Assembly (NCBI GenBank): GCA_963774415.1
Contig: CAVZEU010000008.1
Span: 131,731 to 195,730 of the forward strand
Reading direction: 5' to 3'
DNA from: SZUA-36 sp963774415
Lineage (GTDB): Bacteria; Pseudomonadota; Gammaproteobacteria; Xanthomonadales; SZUA-36
Length of the DNA: 64,000 bases
Part shown: positions 17,755 through 26,605 of the stretch, in pieces
Layout: the number at the start of each line of letters is the position of its first letter
Numbering within the stretch: position 1 is the first letter of the stretch
Made by a program: the position numbers and the translations under genes
The notes under the pieces: generated by a model
Told to the model about the DNA's origin: nothing
Database searches by the model: none
The model's input: the letters and a program-made list of their open reading frames with translations, nothing else

Positions 17755-19383
17755 TCAATCGCCCGGCGGGAACTCGAAGTCGGCGAACTGCTCGCGCAGC
17801 GCCGTTTTCTTGATTTTGCCGGTTGCCGTGTGCGGAATTTCATCGACGAACTCGACGGCGTCCGGCATCCACCAGTCCGCGATTTTGCCCTCGAGGTAGG
17901 CCAGCACCGCGTCGGCGCCTAAGTTTGCGCCCGGTTTGCGCACGATGACCAACAACGGCCGCTCACCCCACTTCGGATGCGCGATGCCGATGACGGCCGC
18001 CTCGGCGACGCCGTCGCAGCCGAGCGCCGTGTTTTCCACCCCGATCGAGGAGATCCACTCGCCGCCCGACTTGATGACGTCCTTGTCGCGGTCGGTGATC
18101 TGCATGTAACCGAGTTCATCGATGTTGGCGATGTCGCCGGTGTCGAACCAGTTGTCCTCGTCCACTGCGGCCTCGTCGGCCCGGTAGTAGGCGCGGGCGA
18201 TACCCGGTCCGCGGACCAGCAGGTGACCGGACGAGTTGCCGTCACGCGGCAGTTCCTTGCCGTTATCGTCGACCACCTTCATCTCGACCATGTACGGCGG
18301 CCGCCCCTGCTTGAGCATGAGCTGGATGCGCTCCTCGCCCTCGAGTCCCATGGTGGCGTGTTTCAACGCCCCGGTGGTGCCGATCGGCGACATCTCGGTC
18401 ATGCCCCAGCCGTGAAAGACCTCGACGGCGTATTCGTTTTCCAGCTTTTCGATCATCATCCGCGGCAGCGCCGCGCCGCCGATCATGACGCGTTTGAGGT
18501 GATTCAGACCGAGGCCGTTCTCTTCCATGTACTGCAACAGCCCGAGCCACACGGTCGGCACCGCGGCCGATGAGGTGACCTTTTCATTTTCCAGCAGCTC
18601 GTAGAGGCTCTTGCCGTCCATGCCCGCGCCGGGCAGGACCAGGCTGCCGCCGACCATGGGCACCGAAAAGACCGTGCCCCAGGCATTGGCGTGGAACATC
18701 GGCACCACGGCCAGGAAGTTATCCGTCGAGCTGAATCCGAGCACGTCCGGCTGCGTGCACATGATGCTGTGCAATACGTTCGAGCGGTGCGAATAGAGCA
18801 CGCCCTTGGGCTTGCCCGTGGTGCCGGAGGTGTAGCACAGCCCCGCGGCCGTGTTCTCATCGAAATGTTCCCATTTGAAACCGGGGTCGCTGTCGCCCAG
18901 CCAGGATTCGTAGGCCACCGCGCCGGGCAGGCTGGTTTCGGGCATGTGGGCGTCTTCGGTCAGGATGATGAACTTTCTGACGGTCGGCAGCCGCTCCGCG
19001 ATGGCCTCGGCCAGGGGCACGAAGGTCAGATCGACGAACAGCAGGCGGTCCCGCGCGTGGTTGATGATATAGACCAGTTGCTCGGTGAAGAGCCGCGGGT
19101 TGACGGTGTGGCAGACGGCGCCGATGCCCATGATGCCGTACCAGGCCTCCAGGTGGCGGTCGGTGTTCCAGGCCATCGTGGCAACGCGGTCACCGCTGCC
19201 GACGCCCTCCTGCTTGAGGGTGCTGGCTACACGCAGGGCGCGCCGCCTCAGGTCCCGGTAGGTGTAGCGCCGCAGCGGGCCTTCGACCGAGCGCGTGACC
19301 ATCATGCGCTCGCCGTGATTGACGGCCGCGTGGTCCAGCATCGACGGCACGGTCAATGGGTAATCCTGCATCAGGCCCTGCAT
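17755..19383 (-). CDS. Acyl-CoA ligase (AMP-binding), DmdB / medium-chain fatty acid-CoA ligase type
   Basis: A 542-residue member of the ANL superfamily that activates a carboxylic acid to its acyl-CoA through an acyl-AMP. The P-loop TSGTTGKPKGVLYSHRS (about 185) is complete, with the A5 motif GWGMTEMSPIGTT, the A7/A8 motifs TGDIANIDELGYMQITDR and KDVIKSGGEWISS, and the C-terminal catalytic Lys in TATGKIKK. The start MQGLMQDYPLTVPSMLDHAA is typical of the group with long- or medium-chain ligases and DMSP-pathway DmdB; substrate cannot be fixed. ATG 19383 has a strong GAGGAG site. It appears monocistronic. Confidence 0.9.
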   Translation of the reverse strand: MQGLMQDYPLTVPSMLDHAAVNHGERMMVTRSVEGPLRRYTYRDLRRRALRVASTLKQEGVGSGDRVATMAWNTDRHLEAWYGIMGIGAVCHTVNPRLFTEQLVYIINHARDRLLFVDLTFVPLAEAIAERLPTVRKFIILTEDAHMPETSLPGAVAYESWLGDSDPGFKWEHFDENTAAGLCYTSGTTGKPKGVLYSHRSNVLHSIMCTQPDVLGFSSTDNFLAVVPMFHANAWGTVFSVPMVGGSLVLPGAGMDGKSLYELLENEKVTSSAAVPTVWLGLLQYMEENGLGLNHLKRVMIGGAALPRMMIEKLENEYAVEVFHGWGMTEMSPIGTTGALKHATMGLEGEERIQLMLKQGRPPYMVEMKVVDDNGKELPRDGNSSGHLLVRGPGIARAYYRADEAAVDEDNWFDTGDIANIDELGYMQITDRDKDVIKSGGEWISSIGVENTALGCDGVAEAAVIGIAHPKWGERPLLVIVRKPGANLGADAVLAYLEGKIADWWMPDAVEFVDEIPHTATGKIKKTALREQFADFEFPPGD

Positions 19384-19453
19384 CTGTGCGTCTCCTCGGC
19401 AAGGGGGCGCCGCGGCGCCGGCTTCGCCTGCATGGTCATGGCAGCATGATCTT

Positions 19454-19834
19454 TCACACACTCAGCCCGGATAATATACCAACTGCCTCCGCCGCATGTT
19501 CGGCCGGGACGAAAATGTGGTCGTGAAAGTAGCCGGCCATTACGTTGGCGGGTATGTCGCGGGCGGCCAGTGCGGCCGCGATCCTGGCAGTCAGTCCCGT
19601 CGCATGCAGGTTCGTGTCGAGGTCGAGCGTAATGCACCTGAAGCGGCCGCTGTAGTCCAGGCCGGCCCTTTCCGCCGCTTGCTGCTGCAGCACCAGCGTG
19701 AGACCCTCGGCTTCGGCGACACAGGCGATGGGTTCGCAATCCGCATAATCGCCGTAGCGGGATGTTTCCAGCGTGCAGAACACGAAATCGCCTGTTTCCA
19801 GGCGCGGCTTCAGGGAACGAAATGTTTCGGTCAT
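19454..19834 (-). CDS. ACT domain-containing protein
   Basis: A 126-residue protein made of two ACT-like halves. The N-terminal half (LETGDFVFCTLE...CVAEAEGLTLVLQ) and C-terminal half (FRCITLDLDTNLHATGLTARIAAALAARDIPANVMAGYFHDHIFVP) match the stand-alone ACT_3/ACT_7 (DUF2241-like) family. ACT domains usually bind amino acids and regulate enzymes; no partner is visible here. It is divergent from the arsenic genes. Confidence 0.82.
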   Translation of the reverse strand: MTETFRSLKPRLETGDFVFCTLETSRYGDYADCEPIACVAEAEGLTLVLQQQAAERAGLDYSGRFRCITLDLDTNLHATGLTARIAAALAARDIPANVMAGYFHDHIFVPAEHAAEAVGILSGLSV

Positions 19835-19964
19835 ATTTATCCGCTATTATCCTTACCGGGCCTGCGCATGTCATCGCGCAGGGTAACGGGCTGATTGCAG
19901 TCTACCGGAAGTTCGGTGGTGCGCAAAAACGCCCGTGCGGTCTTGCGAGGTGGGTGCAGCCGAT

Positions 19965-20381
19965 ATGAACCTGTTGTTTTTGTGCAGCGGCAACGCCTGC
20001 CGCTCGCAGATGGCTGAAGGCTGGGCGCGCGTGCTCGGGGGCGACGCCATCGGTGTCCGATCTGCCGGTATCGAGGCACACGGGCAAAACGCGCGCGCGA
20101 TCGATGTCATGCGCGAGGCGGGGGTCGACATCTCGCAGCAGCGGTCGACGCCCCTGACGCCGGAGATGCTCGATTGGGCCGACCTGGTCGTGACGGTCTG
20201 TGGGCATGCCGACGAGCATTGCCCGGTGCTCCCGGCCGACACGCGCAAGCAACACTGGCCGTTGGCGGACCCGGCCAGGGCCGAGGGTTCCGATGCCGAC
20301 GTCATGGCCGTTTTCAGGGCCAGCCGTGATGACATCCATAACCGTGTCGAGACGCTGCTCCGGCGGATCGGGGAAAAGTGA
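19965..20381 (+). CDS. arsC: Thioredoxin-coupled arsenate reductase ArsC
   Basis: A 138-residue low-molecular-weight-phosphatase-fold reductase that turns arsenate into arsenite for export. The phosphate loop CSGNACRS is a C-x5-R motif at the N-terminus, and the redox pair of the thioredoxin-linked class is seen in VCGHADEHCP, where the two Cys are seven residues apart. An Asp-Pro general-acid region (LADPARAEG) follows. It stops just before the arsenite transporter start, so the two form one unit. No ArsR gene is adjacent. Confidence 0.92.
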   Translation: MNLLFLCSGNACRSQMAEGWARVLGGDAIGVRSAGIEAHGQNARAIDVMREAGVDISQQRSTPLTPEMLDWADLVVTVCGHADEHCPVLPADTRKQHWPLADPARAEGSDADVMAVFRASRDDIHNRVETLLRRIGEK

Positions 20382-20399
20382 ATCGTGCAGGAGAACAAC

Positions 20400-21479
20400 T
20401 TGGAGCCTGACCAGGCAAACACATCCGAAATGGGTCTGTTCGAGCGCTTCCTGACCTTGTGGGTCGCGCTCTGCATCATCGCCGGTATCACGCTTGGCCA
20501 CTTGTTGCCGCGCTGGTTTCAACTGATGGGCGGTATCGAAGTCGCGCGTATCAATTTGCCGGTCGCCGTGCTGATCTGGTTGATGATCATCCCGATGCTG
20601 CTGAAGATCGACCTCAGGGCATTGAAAAACGTACGCCGCTATATGCGCGGTGTCGGCGTCACGCTGCTCGTCAACTGGGGCATCAAGCCGTTTTCAATGG
20701 CCCTGCTGGCCTGGCTGTTCATCGGACACCTGTTCCGCCCGTGGCTGCCGCAGGCACAGATCGAGTCCTATATCGCCGGCCTGATCATCCTCGCGGCGGC
20801 GCCGTGCACGGCCATGGTTTTTGTCTGGAGTCACCTGATGCGGGGCGAGCCGCATTTCACGCTCTCGCAGGTGGCGCTCAATGACGTGATCATGGTGTTC
20901 GCATTCGCGCCGGTGGTCGCTCTGCTGCTGGGGCTTTCCAGCATCAGCGTGCCGTGGGACACGTTGCTGCTGTCGGTGCTGTTATACATCGCCGTACCCC
21001 TCCTCATCGCGCACGCCTGGCGTGGACGCCTGCTCGAGGGCGCCAACGGGCGCGCGCGCCTCGAGCAGGCGATCGACAGGGTCGGACCGGTATCGTTGGC
21101 TGCGCTGCTGGCGACACTGGTGCTGTTGTTCGGCTTCCAGGGGGAACAGATCCTGGCGCAGCCGCTGATCATTGCCCTGCTGGCGGTGCCGATCCTGATC
21201 CAGGTGCTGTTCAACTCGGCGCTGGCCTACTTCCTGAATCGGCAGGCGCGCATGCCGCACTGCGTGGCCGGGCCTTCGGCGCTGATCGGGGCCAGCAATT
21301 TTTTCGAGCTCGCCGTCGCCACCGCCATAGCCCTGTTCGGTTTCGAGTCCGGTGCGGCGCTGGCGACCGTGGTCGGCGTGCTGATCGAGGTGCCCGTGAT
21401 GCTGTTTGCGGTGCGCCTGGTCAACCGCTCACGCGATTGGTACGAGATGCGGGCGGGCGTCGAAAAGCTGCGTTGCTGA
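20400..21479 (+). CDS. arsB: ACR3-family arsenite efflux permease
   Basis: About 360 residues with ten hydrophobic segments. It belongs to the ACR3 (BART) family of arsenite/H+ antiporters rather than E. coli ArsB. Signature segments are WLMIIPMLLKIDL, NWGIKPFSMALLAW, and the fourth-helix motif APCTAMVFVWSHL with the conserved essential Cys. TTG 20400 is preferred because AGGAG lies six bases upstream; GTG 20385 and ATG 20433 are alternatives. With arsC it gives arsenate resistance in the inner membrane. Confidence 0.92.
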   Translation: MEPDQANTSEMGLFERFLTLWVALCIIAGITLGHLLPRWFQLMGGIEVARINLPVAVLIWLMIIPMLLKIDLRALKNVRRYMRGVGVTLLVNWGIKPFSMALLAWLFIGHLFRPWLPQAQIESYIAGLIILAAAPCTAMVFVWSHLMRGEPHFTLSQVALNDVIMVFAFAPVVALLLGLSSISVPWDTLLLSVLLYIAVPLLIAHAWRGRLLEGANGRARLEQAIDRVGPVSLAALLATLVLLFGFQGEQILAQPLIIALLAVPILIQVLFNSALAYFLNRQARMPHCVAGPSALIGASNFFELAVATAIALFGFESGAALATVVGVLIEVPVMLFAVRLVNRSRDWYEMRAGVEKLRC

Positions 21480-21681
21480 CGTTGCTTGCGCGCCCCGCGG
21501 CGGGCGCTGCCGCCAGCGGCACGCCATTTTCAGGATTGCCGTTGCCGCCGCTGCGATCATAGGTAACAATACAGCTTCATAAATCGGCCGCGAACAACGT
21601 CACGGAAGACGGCCGGCTGGTGGGCTGGGGCCTGTTGCAAGGGGTTGATCGGGAGCGAGGGCAATCAAGCTCGATGACATC

Positions 21682-22806
21682 GTGTTGAAGTTCGCAGTAG
21701 CCATACCGCTACTGGTTTCGGCGGCGCTGTGCCTGGCCGACACCGAGCCGACAGCAGCGGCGGAGCAAACACCTCCAGCGAAGGCAACGGACACAGCGGC
21801 GGAGGCAACGGACACACCTGCGAAGGCGCCGGACACACCCGCGCAGGCGGCGGACGCCCCGGCGCCGCAGGCAGGCGGGTCCGTGGGCGGTGAAGATGCT
21901 GGCGGCGAAGATGAAACGCTGCTGGACCGGCACAAGGAAGCGGTCGACTCCCGCGTGCAAAGGGCGTCCCAATGGGTCGATTCCTTCTTCAACGACCCGG
22001 ATTATGAGGCCGAGGTCGCGACCACCCAGATCCGTATCCGGCCGGAACTGTATTACCGCAAAGAGCAGCATCTCAAGCCGCGTTTGCGGGCTTCGGTCAA
22101 GCTGAGCCTGCCGAACCTCGGCCACCGCGTCAGCCTGTTTGCCGGTAACGGGCCGCGCGAGGACGACCGCGATGAAGGCACCGATGACACCAAAGAGAAA
22201 TCGGTCATCGGGCTGCAGTTCTTCGGCAAGGAGCTGAAGAACTGGCATTTCAGCTTTACGGCCGGCCTCAAATTCAACAGCGCCGCCTTTTTCAGCGGTC
22301 CGCGGCTGCGTTACACCAATGATCTAACCGAGAAGGATTCCTACCGCTTTACCCAGGAACTGCTGTGGCAGACCGATAACAACTGGCACATTCGCTCGCG
22401 GCTGGATTTCAACCACATTTTCAACGACGACTACCTGTTCAGGCAAACCGTTGACGGGCTCTGGCGCGAGGAAAGACGCAACAAGGAAGGCTACCGCACG
22501 CGGGTCAGCAGTTTCCTGACGCACCGCCTGGATGAGCGTGCCGGTTTGCAGTACGAGTTCACCACCATCCTGCACCAGCGGCCGCACAACCACGTCGACC
22601 GCTATACCTTGGCGCTCAGATTCCGCCGGCAAACGGCCCGTGACTGGCTGTATTACGAGATCGTCCCCGAAATCGCCTGGGAGGATCGTTACGAGTTCAA
22701 AGCCAACCCGGGCATCCATTTGCGGCTCGAGATCTTTTACGGCACGCCCAACGAGTATGACCGTTCGATCGATGACACCGAAGAGGACGACGATTTCCGC
22801 TGGTAG
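21682..22806 (+). CDS. Predicted outer-membrane beta-barrel protein, function unknown
   Basis: A 374-residue exported protein: a signal peptide (AVAIPLLVSAALCLA), a low-complexity Ala/Thr/Pro linker of degenerate AKATDTPAxAxDTPA repeats (about 25-65), an acidic patch, then alternating aromatic strands (IRIRPELYYRKEQHLKPRLRA; HFSFTAGLKFNSAAFF; and others) to a charged acidic C-terminus ending FRW. It resembles uncharacterised barrel proteins seen in marine gammaproteobacteria; I do not recognise a named family. The GTG start at 21682 lacks a strong ribosome site. It is a single gene between arsB and a convergent small gene. Confidence 0.6.
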   Translation: MLKFAVAIPLLVSAALCLADTEPTAAAEQTPPAKATDTAAEATDTPAKAPDTPAQAADAPAPQAGGSVGGEDAGGEDETLLDRHKEAVDSRVQRASQWVDSFFNDPDYEAEVATTQIRIRPELYYRKEQHLKPRLRASVKLSLPNLGHRVSLFAGNGPREDDRDEGTDDTKEKSVIGLQFFGKELKNWHFSFTAGLKFNSAAFFSGPRLRYTNDLTEKDSYRFTQELLWQTDNNWHIRSRLDFNHIFNDDYLFRQTVDGLWREERRNKEGYRTRVSSFLTHRLDERAGLQYEFTTILHQRPHNHVDRYTLALRFRRQTARDWLYYEIVPEIAWEDRYEFKANPGIHLRLEIFYGTPNEYDRSIDDTEEDDDFRW

Positions 22807-22829
22807 ACGGAGCGTTCAACGGCTTGCGC

Positions 22830-23114
22830 TCAGTCGACGATCTCCACGCCTTTCCAGAAGGCGATTCGACCTTTGATGTGATCGGCGGCCTCCGCGGTCC
22901 GCGGGTAGTACCAGGCGGCGTCCGGATTGGTGCTGCCGCCGGCTTCGATACTGTAGTAGCTGGCCTCGCCGCCCTTCCAGGGGCAATAGGTGCGGGTCTC
23001 GCTGGGGCGCAGGAATTTTGTCCTGACCGCTTCAGGCGGGAAGTAATGGTTGCCTTCGACGACAATCGTGTCGTCGCTCTCGGCGATGACTTCGTTGTTC
23101 CAGATTGCACGCAT
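22830..23114 (-). CDS. DUF427 domain-containing protein
   Basis: A 94-residue cytoplasmic protein that is essentially one DUF427 domain: VIAESDDTIVVEGNHYFPPEAV, the TYCPWKGGEASYYSI motif, and AAWYYPRTAEAADHIKGRIAFWKGV. The fold is known but the biochemical role is not. ATG 23114 has a GGAG site. It lies convergent with the barrel protein gene and divergent from the TSUP permease. Confidence 0.88.
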   Translation of the reverse strand: MRAIWNNEVIAESDDTIVVEGNHYFPPEAVRTKFLRPSETRTYCPWKGGEASYYSIEAGGSTNPDAAWYYPRTAEAADHIKGRIAFWKGVEIVD

Positions 23115-23275
23115 TTATCGTCTCCGCGGTAGCTTTTGACCATGCAAGTGTAACGCAACGGAAGCGGGCTGTTGCGGCGCCATGACCGCCGGGGCCAATT
23201 TGCCGCGCGCTGGACTCGGCTCTGGCCCCGTGCCAACATGTGTGCCCTGAATCCAGCCAGGGCCATAACGAGAAC

Positions 23276-24034
23276 ATGCCTGAAGTACTCACGACTTCCC
23301 TGCTGCTGTTCCTGGTCGGCCTCGTCGCCGGCACACTGAACGTGATCGCCGGCGGCGGCTCGCTGCTGACTCTGCCGGTGATGATCTTCCTTGGTCTGCC
23401 GCCGACGGTCGCCAACGGCACCAACCGCGTGGCCATCCTGATCCAGAACATCGGCGCCTCGTGGAGTTTCCATCGCCGCGGCTTGCTGCCCACACGCTGG
23501 CTCGTGCTGGCGGTCCCGCCGGCCCTGGTGGGTGCCGTGATCGGCACGCTCGCTGCGGTCCGGATCGGGGAACTGGCATTCCAGCGAATCCTCGCGGTGG
23601 TCCTGGTGGCGGCCGCCGCCTGGATGCTGTGGCGCCCCCAGCGCCCGACCGTGGAAGGCGATGCCGCCCTGCCGGCCGGGATGCGCCGCTGGGGTTTCGT
23701 CGGGGCGTATTTTCTGATCGGTGTGTACGGCGGCTTTATCCAGGCGGGCATAGGCTTTTTGATCCTGGCGGCGATTTCGGCGGCAGGCCTCGACCTGATC
23801 CGGGGCAATGCCCTGAAAGTGACCGTGGTGCTTACCTTTACCTCGCTCTCACTGATCCTGTTTGCACTGAACGGCAAGGTGGACTGGGCCATGGGTCTGG
23901 CGCTGGCGGCGGGCAACTTTGCCGGCGGCCTGGCGGGCGTCCGTCTGCAGGTGCTCAAGGGCCAAAAATGGGTGCGAGGCGTGGTCACCGCGATGATCGT
24001 GCTGTTCGCGCTGCGTCTGCTCATCGGCGGATGA
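23276..24034 (+). CDS. TSUP family (TauE/SafE) sulfite/organosulfonate exporter
   Basis: A 252-residue inner-membrane protein with about eight hydrophobic segments in two repeats. The glycine-rich first helix LVGLVAGTLNVIAGGGSLLTLPVMIF followed by LPPTVANGTNRVAIL is the classic TauE/SafE signature. The family moves sulfite, sulfoacetate or related anions. ATG 23276 is chosen; its ribosome site is weak. No sulfur-metabolism genes are adjacent, so the substrate stays open. Confidence 0.88.
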   Translation: MPEVLTTSLLLFLVGLVAGTLNVIAGGGSLLTLPVMIFLGLPPTVANGTNRVAILIQNIGASWSFHRRGLLPTRWLVLAVPPALVGAVIGTLAAVRIGELAFQRILAVVLVAAAAWMLWRPQRPTVEGDAALPAGMRRWGFVGAYFLIGVYGGFIQAGIGFLILAAISAAGLDLIRGNALKVTVVLTFTSLSLILFALNGKVDWAMGLALAAGNFAGGLAGVRLQVLKGQKWVRGVVTAMIVLFALRLLIGG

Positions 24035-24065
24035 GCGGGGGAACGGCCCCGGTACCGCCGTCGTA

Positions 24066-24542
24066 TCAGCCGCCGCGCTCCGTGTTGTTGGGAAACTGCT
24101 GGCGGTCCCTGGCGGTGGCGGTTTCCTTGCATACGCCGTGGATCGAAAGATCGGGCGGCTGCACATTGCGGTCGCGCTCCAGCCAGCCCTCGCGGCAGTA
24201 GCCCGTGGCCTGCAATTTCTTTTCCAGGTGTTCGCGGATGAAGGCTTCATCGACGTAGCCGCTGCCGCGGCGCTGCCGGCCCACCGGGGCAGCGACACTG
24301 ATACCGATACCGCCGTAAAGGTGGCCGCTGCTGCCGCCGGTGACCTGCGCACCGCCGCTGACAGGCCGGGGAGGCGGGGGCTCCGGCCGCGGCGGCTTGG
24401 CCAGCGTGATCGTGTAATAGAACTCCTTGGTGCCGTCGCTGTCGATTTTGGTCGCCAGGTAGTCCGAAGGCTCCGGTCGTTGCCGCGCGCCGCTGCAGGC
24501 GCAGGTCAGAAGCAACAACGGCAGGAAGTATGACGTCTTCAC
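24066..24542 (-). CDS. Hypothetical lipoprotein
   Basis: A 158-residue predicted lipoprotein: a short signal peptide (SYFLPLLLLTCAC) with a lipobox and Cys at about 16, then a proline-rich stretch (PPRPEPPPPRPVSGG) and a Gly-rich segment. The C-terminal part (HLEKKLQATGYCREGWLERDRNV) resembles uncharacterised outer-membrane-associated lipoproteins. No named family is recognised. The start is GTG. It is convergent with the TSUP gene. Confidence 0.55.
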   Translation of the reverse strand: MKTSYFLPLLLLTCACSGARQRPEPSDYLATKIDSDGTKEFYYTITLAKPPRPEPPPPRPVSGGAQVTGGSSGHLYGGIGISVAAPVGRQRRGSGYVDEAFIREHLEKKLQATGYCREGWLERDRNVQPPDLSIHGVCKETATARDRQQFPNNTERGG

Positions 24543-24685
24543 GATTATGCGCTCACTTGATCCTGCAAAATGTAACAGGCTATTGTAGTCGTCTGTCCCT
24601 ACACCCGTGTTAATGATCCATTAATGCGGTGTGGAAGTCAGCCGCCGAAAAAGGCCTGCGCCGCAGCAGCACCGGCGCGGGCCGA

Positions 24686-25228
24686 TCAGGCGCCACCATT
24701 GCGGCGCCGCGCCGGTTCCGGTTTCCAGCGCGAGAATTTGGAGTAGGCGCCTTCCTCGTCACAGTATTCCGGGTACTCGTCGAGGCGTTCCGCCAACCAC
24801 TGGAACCACTCGTGGATCGAGGGGCGTTGGTGTTTTTCCCGCAGCCAATTGGAGTGCGGCCCGAGCACGCGCCAACTCGCCTGGATGGTGCCGCCCATCA
24901 GTTGCTGCACCAGCCGGAACGGCGCGATGCGGTGATAGACCATCAGGCCCACTGCCTCCAGCGTGGTGCTGACCAGCATGGCCGCTTCCTGCAACTCCAG
25001 CGACAGCGCATCTTCCCTGCACTTCCGGCACTCCAGTTCGTAATCCATGATCAGCCGCAGGGCGCGGGTGAAGGCCTGGCTCTGAAAGGCGCGGATGATC
25101 TCCATCGAGGCCGCTTCCTGCCGTTGTTGGCGGTAGTGACGGATTTCCGCCAGGCCAAAGAAGACACCGCTGATGACCAGCAGCGTACCGAATATCTCGG
25201 CCAGGTTGGAGAGCGTTTGCAGATCCAC
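24686..25228 (-). CDS. Hypothetical protein with N-terminal membrane helix (DUF4760-like)
   Basis: A 180-residue protein with one N-terminal hydrophobic helix (LAEIFGTLLVISGVFFGLAEI), then a charged helical region (HYRQQRQEAASMEIIRAFQS) and a soluble C-terminus with many aromatic residues. The helix-then-RQQRQ arrangement is common in small sensor-like proteins of the DUF4760 kind, but the match is weak. The start is GTG 25228. No operon partner is evident. Confidence 0.55.
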   Translation of the reverse strand: MDLQTLSNLAEIFGTLLVISGVFFGLAEIRHYRQQRQEAASMEIIRAFQSQAFTRALRLIMDYELECRKCREDALSLELQEAAMLVSTTLEAVGLMVYHRIAPFRLVQQLMGGTIQASWRVLGPHSNWLREKHQRPSIHEWFQWLAERLDEYPEYCDEEGAYSKFSRWKPEPARRRNGGA

Positions 25229-25316
25229 CGGTCAAATTCCAGGTTCGGAAAACTCAAGCCAACATAGCACATTCGATGGCACAACTGGAATCCGCCGTAC
25301 TGCCCTGTCCCGCTTG

Positions 25317-25685
25317 TTATTGGCCGGTTCGGGACGTGGCCAGGTTGAACGCTATTATCAGCAGTAACAACATGGCGATGCCGACAGCAAATGCAATTTT
25401 CAGCGTCCGCGTGCGCCGCGGCAGATCCGACCACCTGGTTCCCTGCTTCCATTTGTCCTTGTTCGCCAGGCCCGTCAACAGGAAAATCGCTCCTATACCC
25501 CAGAATGCCGGGTTATGCGTTGCGATCCCGACCGGTATCCAGCTGAAGCCGATAATAAACAGCGCCTTGTAGTTGGGAACACGCTTGCGCGTTTTGTCTT
25601 TGGATCCGTTGATGACCAGGGCGGCGGTAAGCGCAACGGCCAGAATCGCGACCAGAACCATGATTCCCGCAAGGTCCATATTCAT
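25317..25685 (-). CDS. Small hypothetical membrane protein
   Basis: A 122-residue protein with four hydrophobic segments: about 7-24, 44-57, 60-72 and 97-114. The middle is polar (NGSKDKTRKRVPNYKA). No family is recognised. It follows the NTF2-like gene by a few bases on the same strand and may be cotranscribed with it. Confidence 0.55.
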   Translation of the reverse strand: MNMDLAGIMVLVAILAVALTAALVINGSKDKTRKRVPNYKALFIIGFSWIPVGIATHNPAFWGIGAIFLLTGLANKDKWKQGTRWSDLPRRTRTLKIAFAVGIAMLLLLIIAFNLATSRTGQ

Positions 25686-25694
25686 TGCTGGCGG

Positions 25695-26126
25695 TTAACG
25701 CCTGGTTCTGCCGCCGGCCTCGCCGCTCACCTGGCGTTGGAATTCGGCTTCGTCGTAATGCCCCTCGGACGCCTGGATCAGGCCGTCGGCGTTCAAGGTC
25801 CATACTTCGCAGCCCTTGATGCGAACCGACATCCCCGTGCCGCCGGGGCCCGTATTGGTTCCAGTCCATATCCAGTGGAAAGTCACGCGGCTGCCCGCCT
25901 GTTCGACCCGGTCCGGCCTTACGACCATGTCGGGAAACGCCTCCATGAAGGCCCCGGCCATGACGGCAATGGCAACACGGCCGACGGCGGGCTCACCGGA
26001 ATTGACGGCCAGGGACCCGTCCTCGGCGTAAAAAGACGCCAGCTGTTCCGGGTCCTGGCTGCTCCAGGCCTCGCCGTAGCGGAATGCGAATTCGGTGAGT
26101 TCTGACGGAGTCACTGGCGCTGTCAC
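25695..26126 (-). CDS. NTF2-like / SnoaL-like domain protein
   Basis: A 143-residue single-domain protein with the NTF2-like cone fold pattern: LTEFAFRYGEAWSSQDPEQLASFYAEDGSLAVNSG, then ADGLIQASEGHYDEAEFQRQ at the C-terminus. Members include ketosteroid-isomerase-like and polyketide-cyclase-like enzymes; the actual ligand is unknown. Its GTG start overlaps the stop of the upstream VOC gene (GTGA), so both are translationally coupled. Confidence 0.8.
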   Translation of the reverse strand: MTAPVTPSELTEFAFRYGEAWSSQDPEQLASFYAEDGSLAVNSGEPAVGRVAIAVMAGAFMEAFPDMVVRPDRVEQAGSRVTFHWIWTGTNTGPGGTGMSVRIKGCEVWTLNADGLIQASEGHYDEAEFQRQVSGEAGGRTRR

Positions 26127-26557
26127 CCCTTCGCCTTCGTTAGCGACCCTTTCAACTCGACCACGTTGCCTTCCGGGTCATTGACGTAAATGGACGGGCC
26201 CTCGCCTTCAGCACCGTAGCGGTTCTCGACCGGTCCGGGCTCACAGCCCTTTGCGCGCAGGTAGTCGATAATGGCGTCGCCGTCGAAGGGTTCCACACCC
26301 AGGCACAGGTGGTCCAGGTTCCTGCCCTCCTCGCCGGGCGCCGCGCCGCCCTTCCGCCCCAGATGGCCGTCCACCGGCACCAGGTCGATCAGGGAACGAC
26401 CCGCCCGCAACTGATACAGGCCGGCCTTCGCCTGCACCTTTTCCAGTTCGCAGCCCAGCACGCCCATGTAGAAATCCATCATCGCGCGGAGGTCGCTCAC
26501 CCGCAGCACGATATGATCGATCTGTTTAACCCTGAAAATTGAATTCGCGGTGTTCAT
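26123..26557 (-). CDS. VOC family (glyoxalase/bleomycin-resistance-like) protein
   Basis: A 144-residue VOC-fold protein with two beta-alpha-beta-beta-beta units. The metal-ligand positions of the family are visible: His in QIDHIVLRV, His in NLDHLCLGV and Glu in DPEGNVVELKG. It may be a glyoxalase-type lyase or a dioxygenase-like enzyme; the closest style is the short virulence/glyoxalase group. ATG 26557 has a GGGAG site. It is coupled to the NTF2-like gene. Confidence 0.85.
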   Translation of the reverse strand: MNTANSIFRVKQIDHIVLRVSDLRAMMDFYMGVLGCELEKVQAKAGLYQLRAGRSLIDLVPVDGHLGRKGGAAPGEEGRNLDHLCLGVEPFDGDAIIDYLRAKGCEPGPVENRYGAEGEGPSIYVNDPEGNVVELKGSLTKAKG

Positions 26558-26605
26558 TGCTCCCGTAAATTACCGGTTCCGGGATTCAGTGTAATTGTTC
26601 GAAGC

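Noticed and set aside
21740..21900. Ala/Thr/Pro repeats as a phase-variation tract in the barrel protein
   Set aside because: The repeats are degenerate at DNA level and the frame is intact; they look like a linker.
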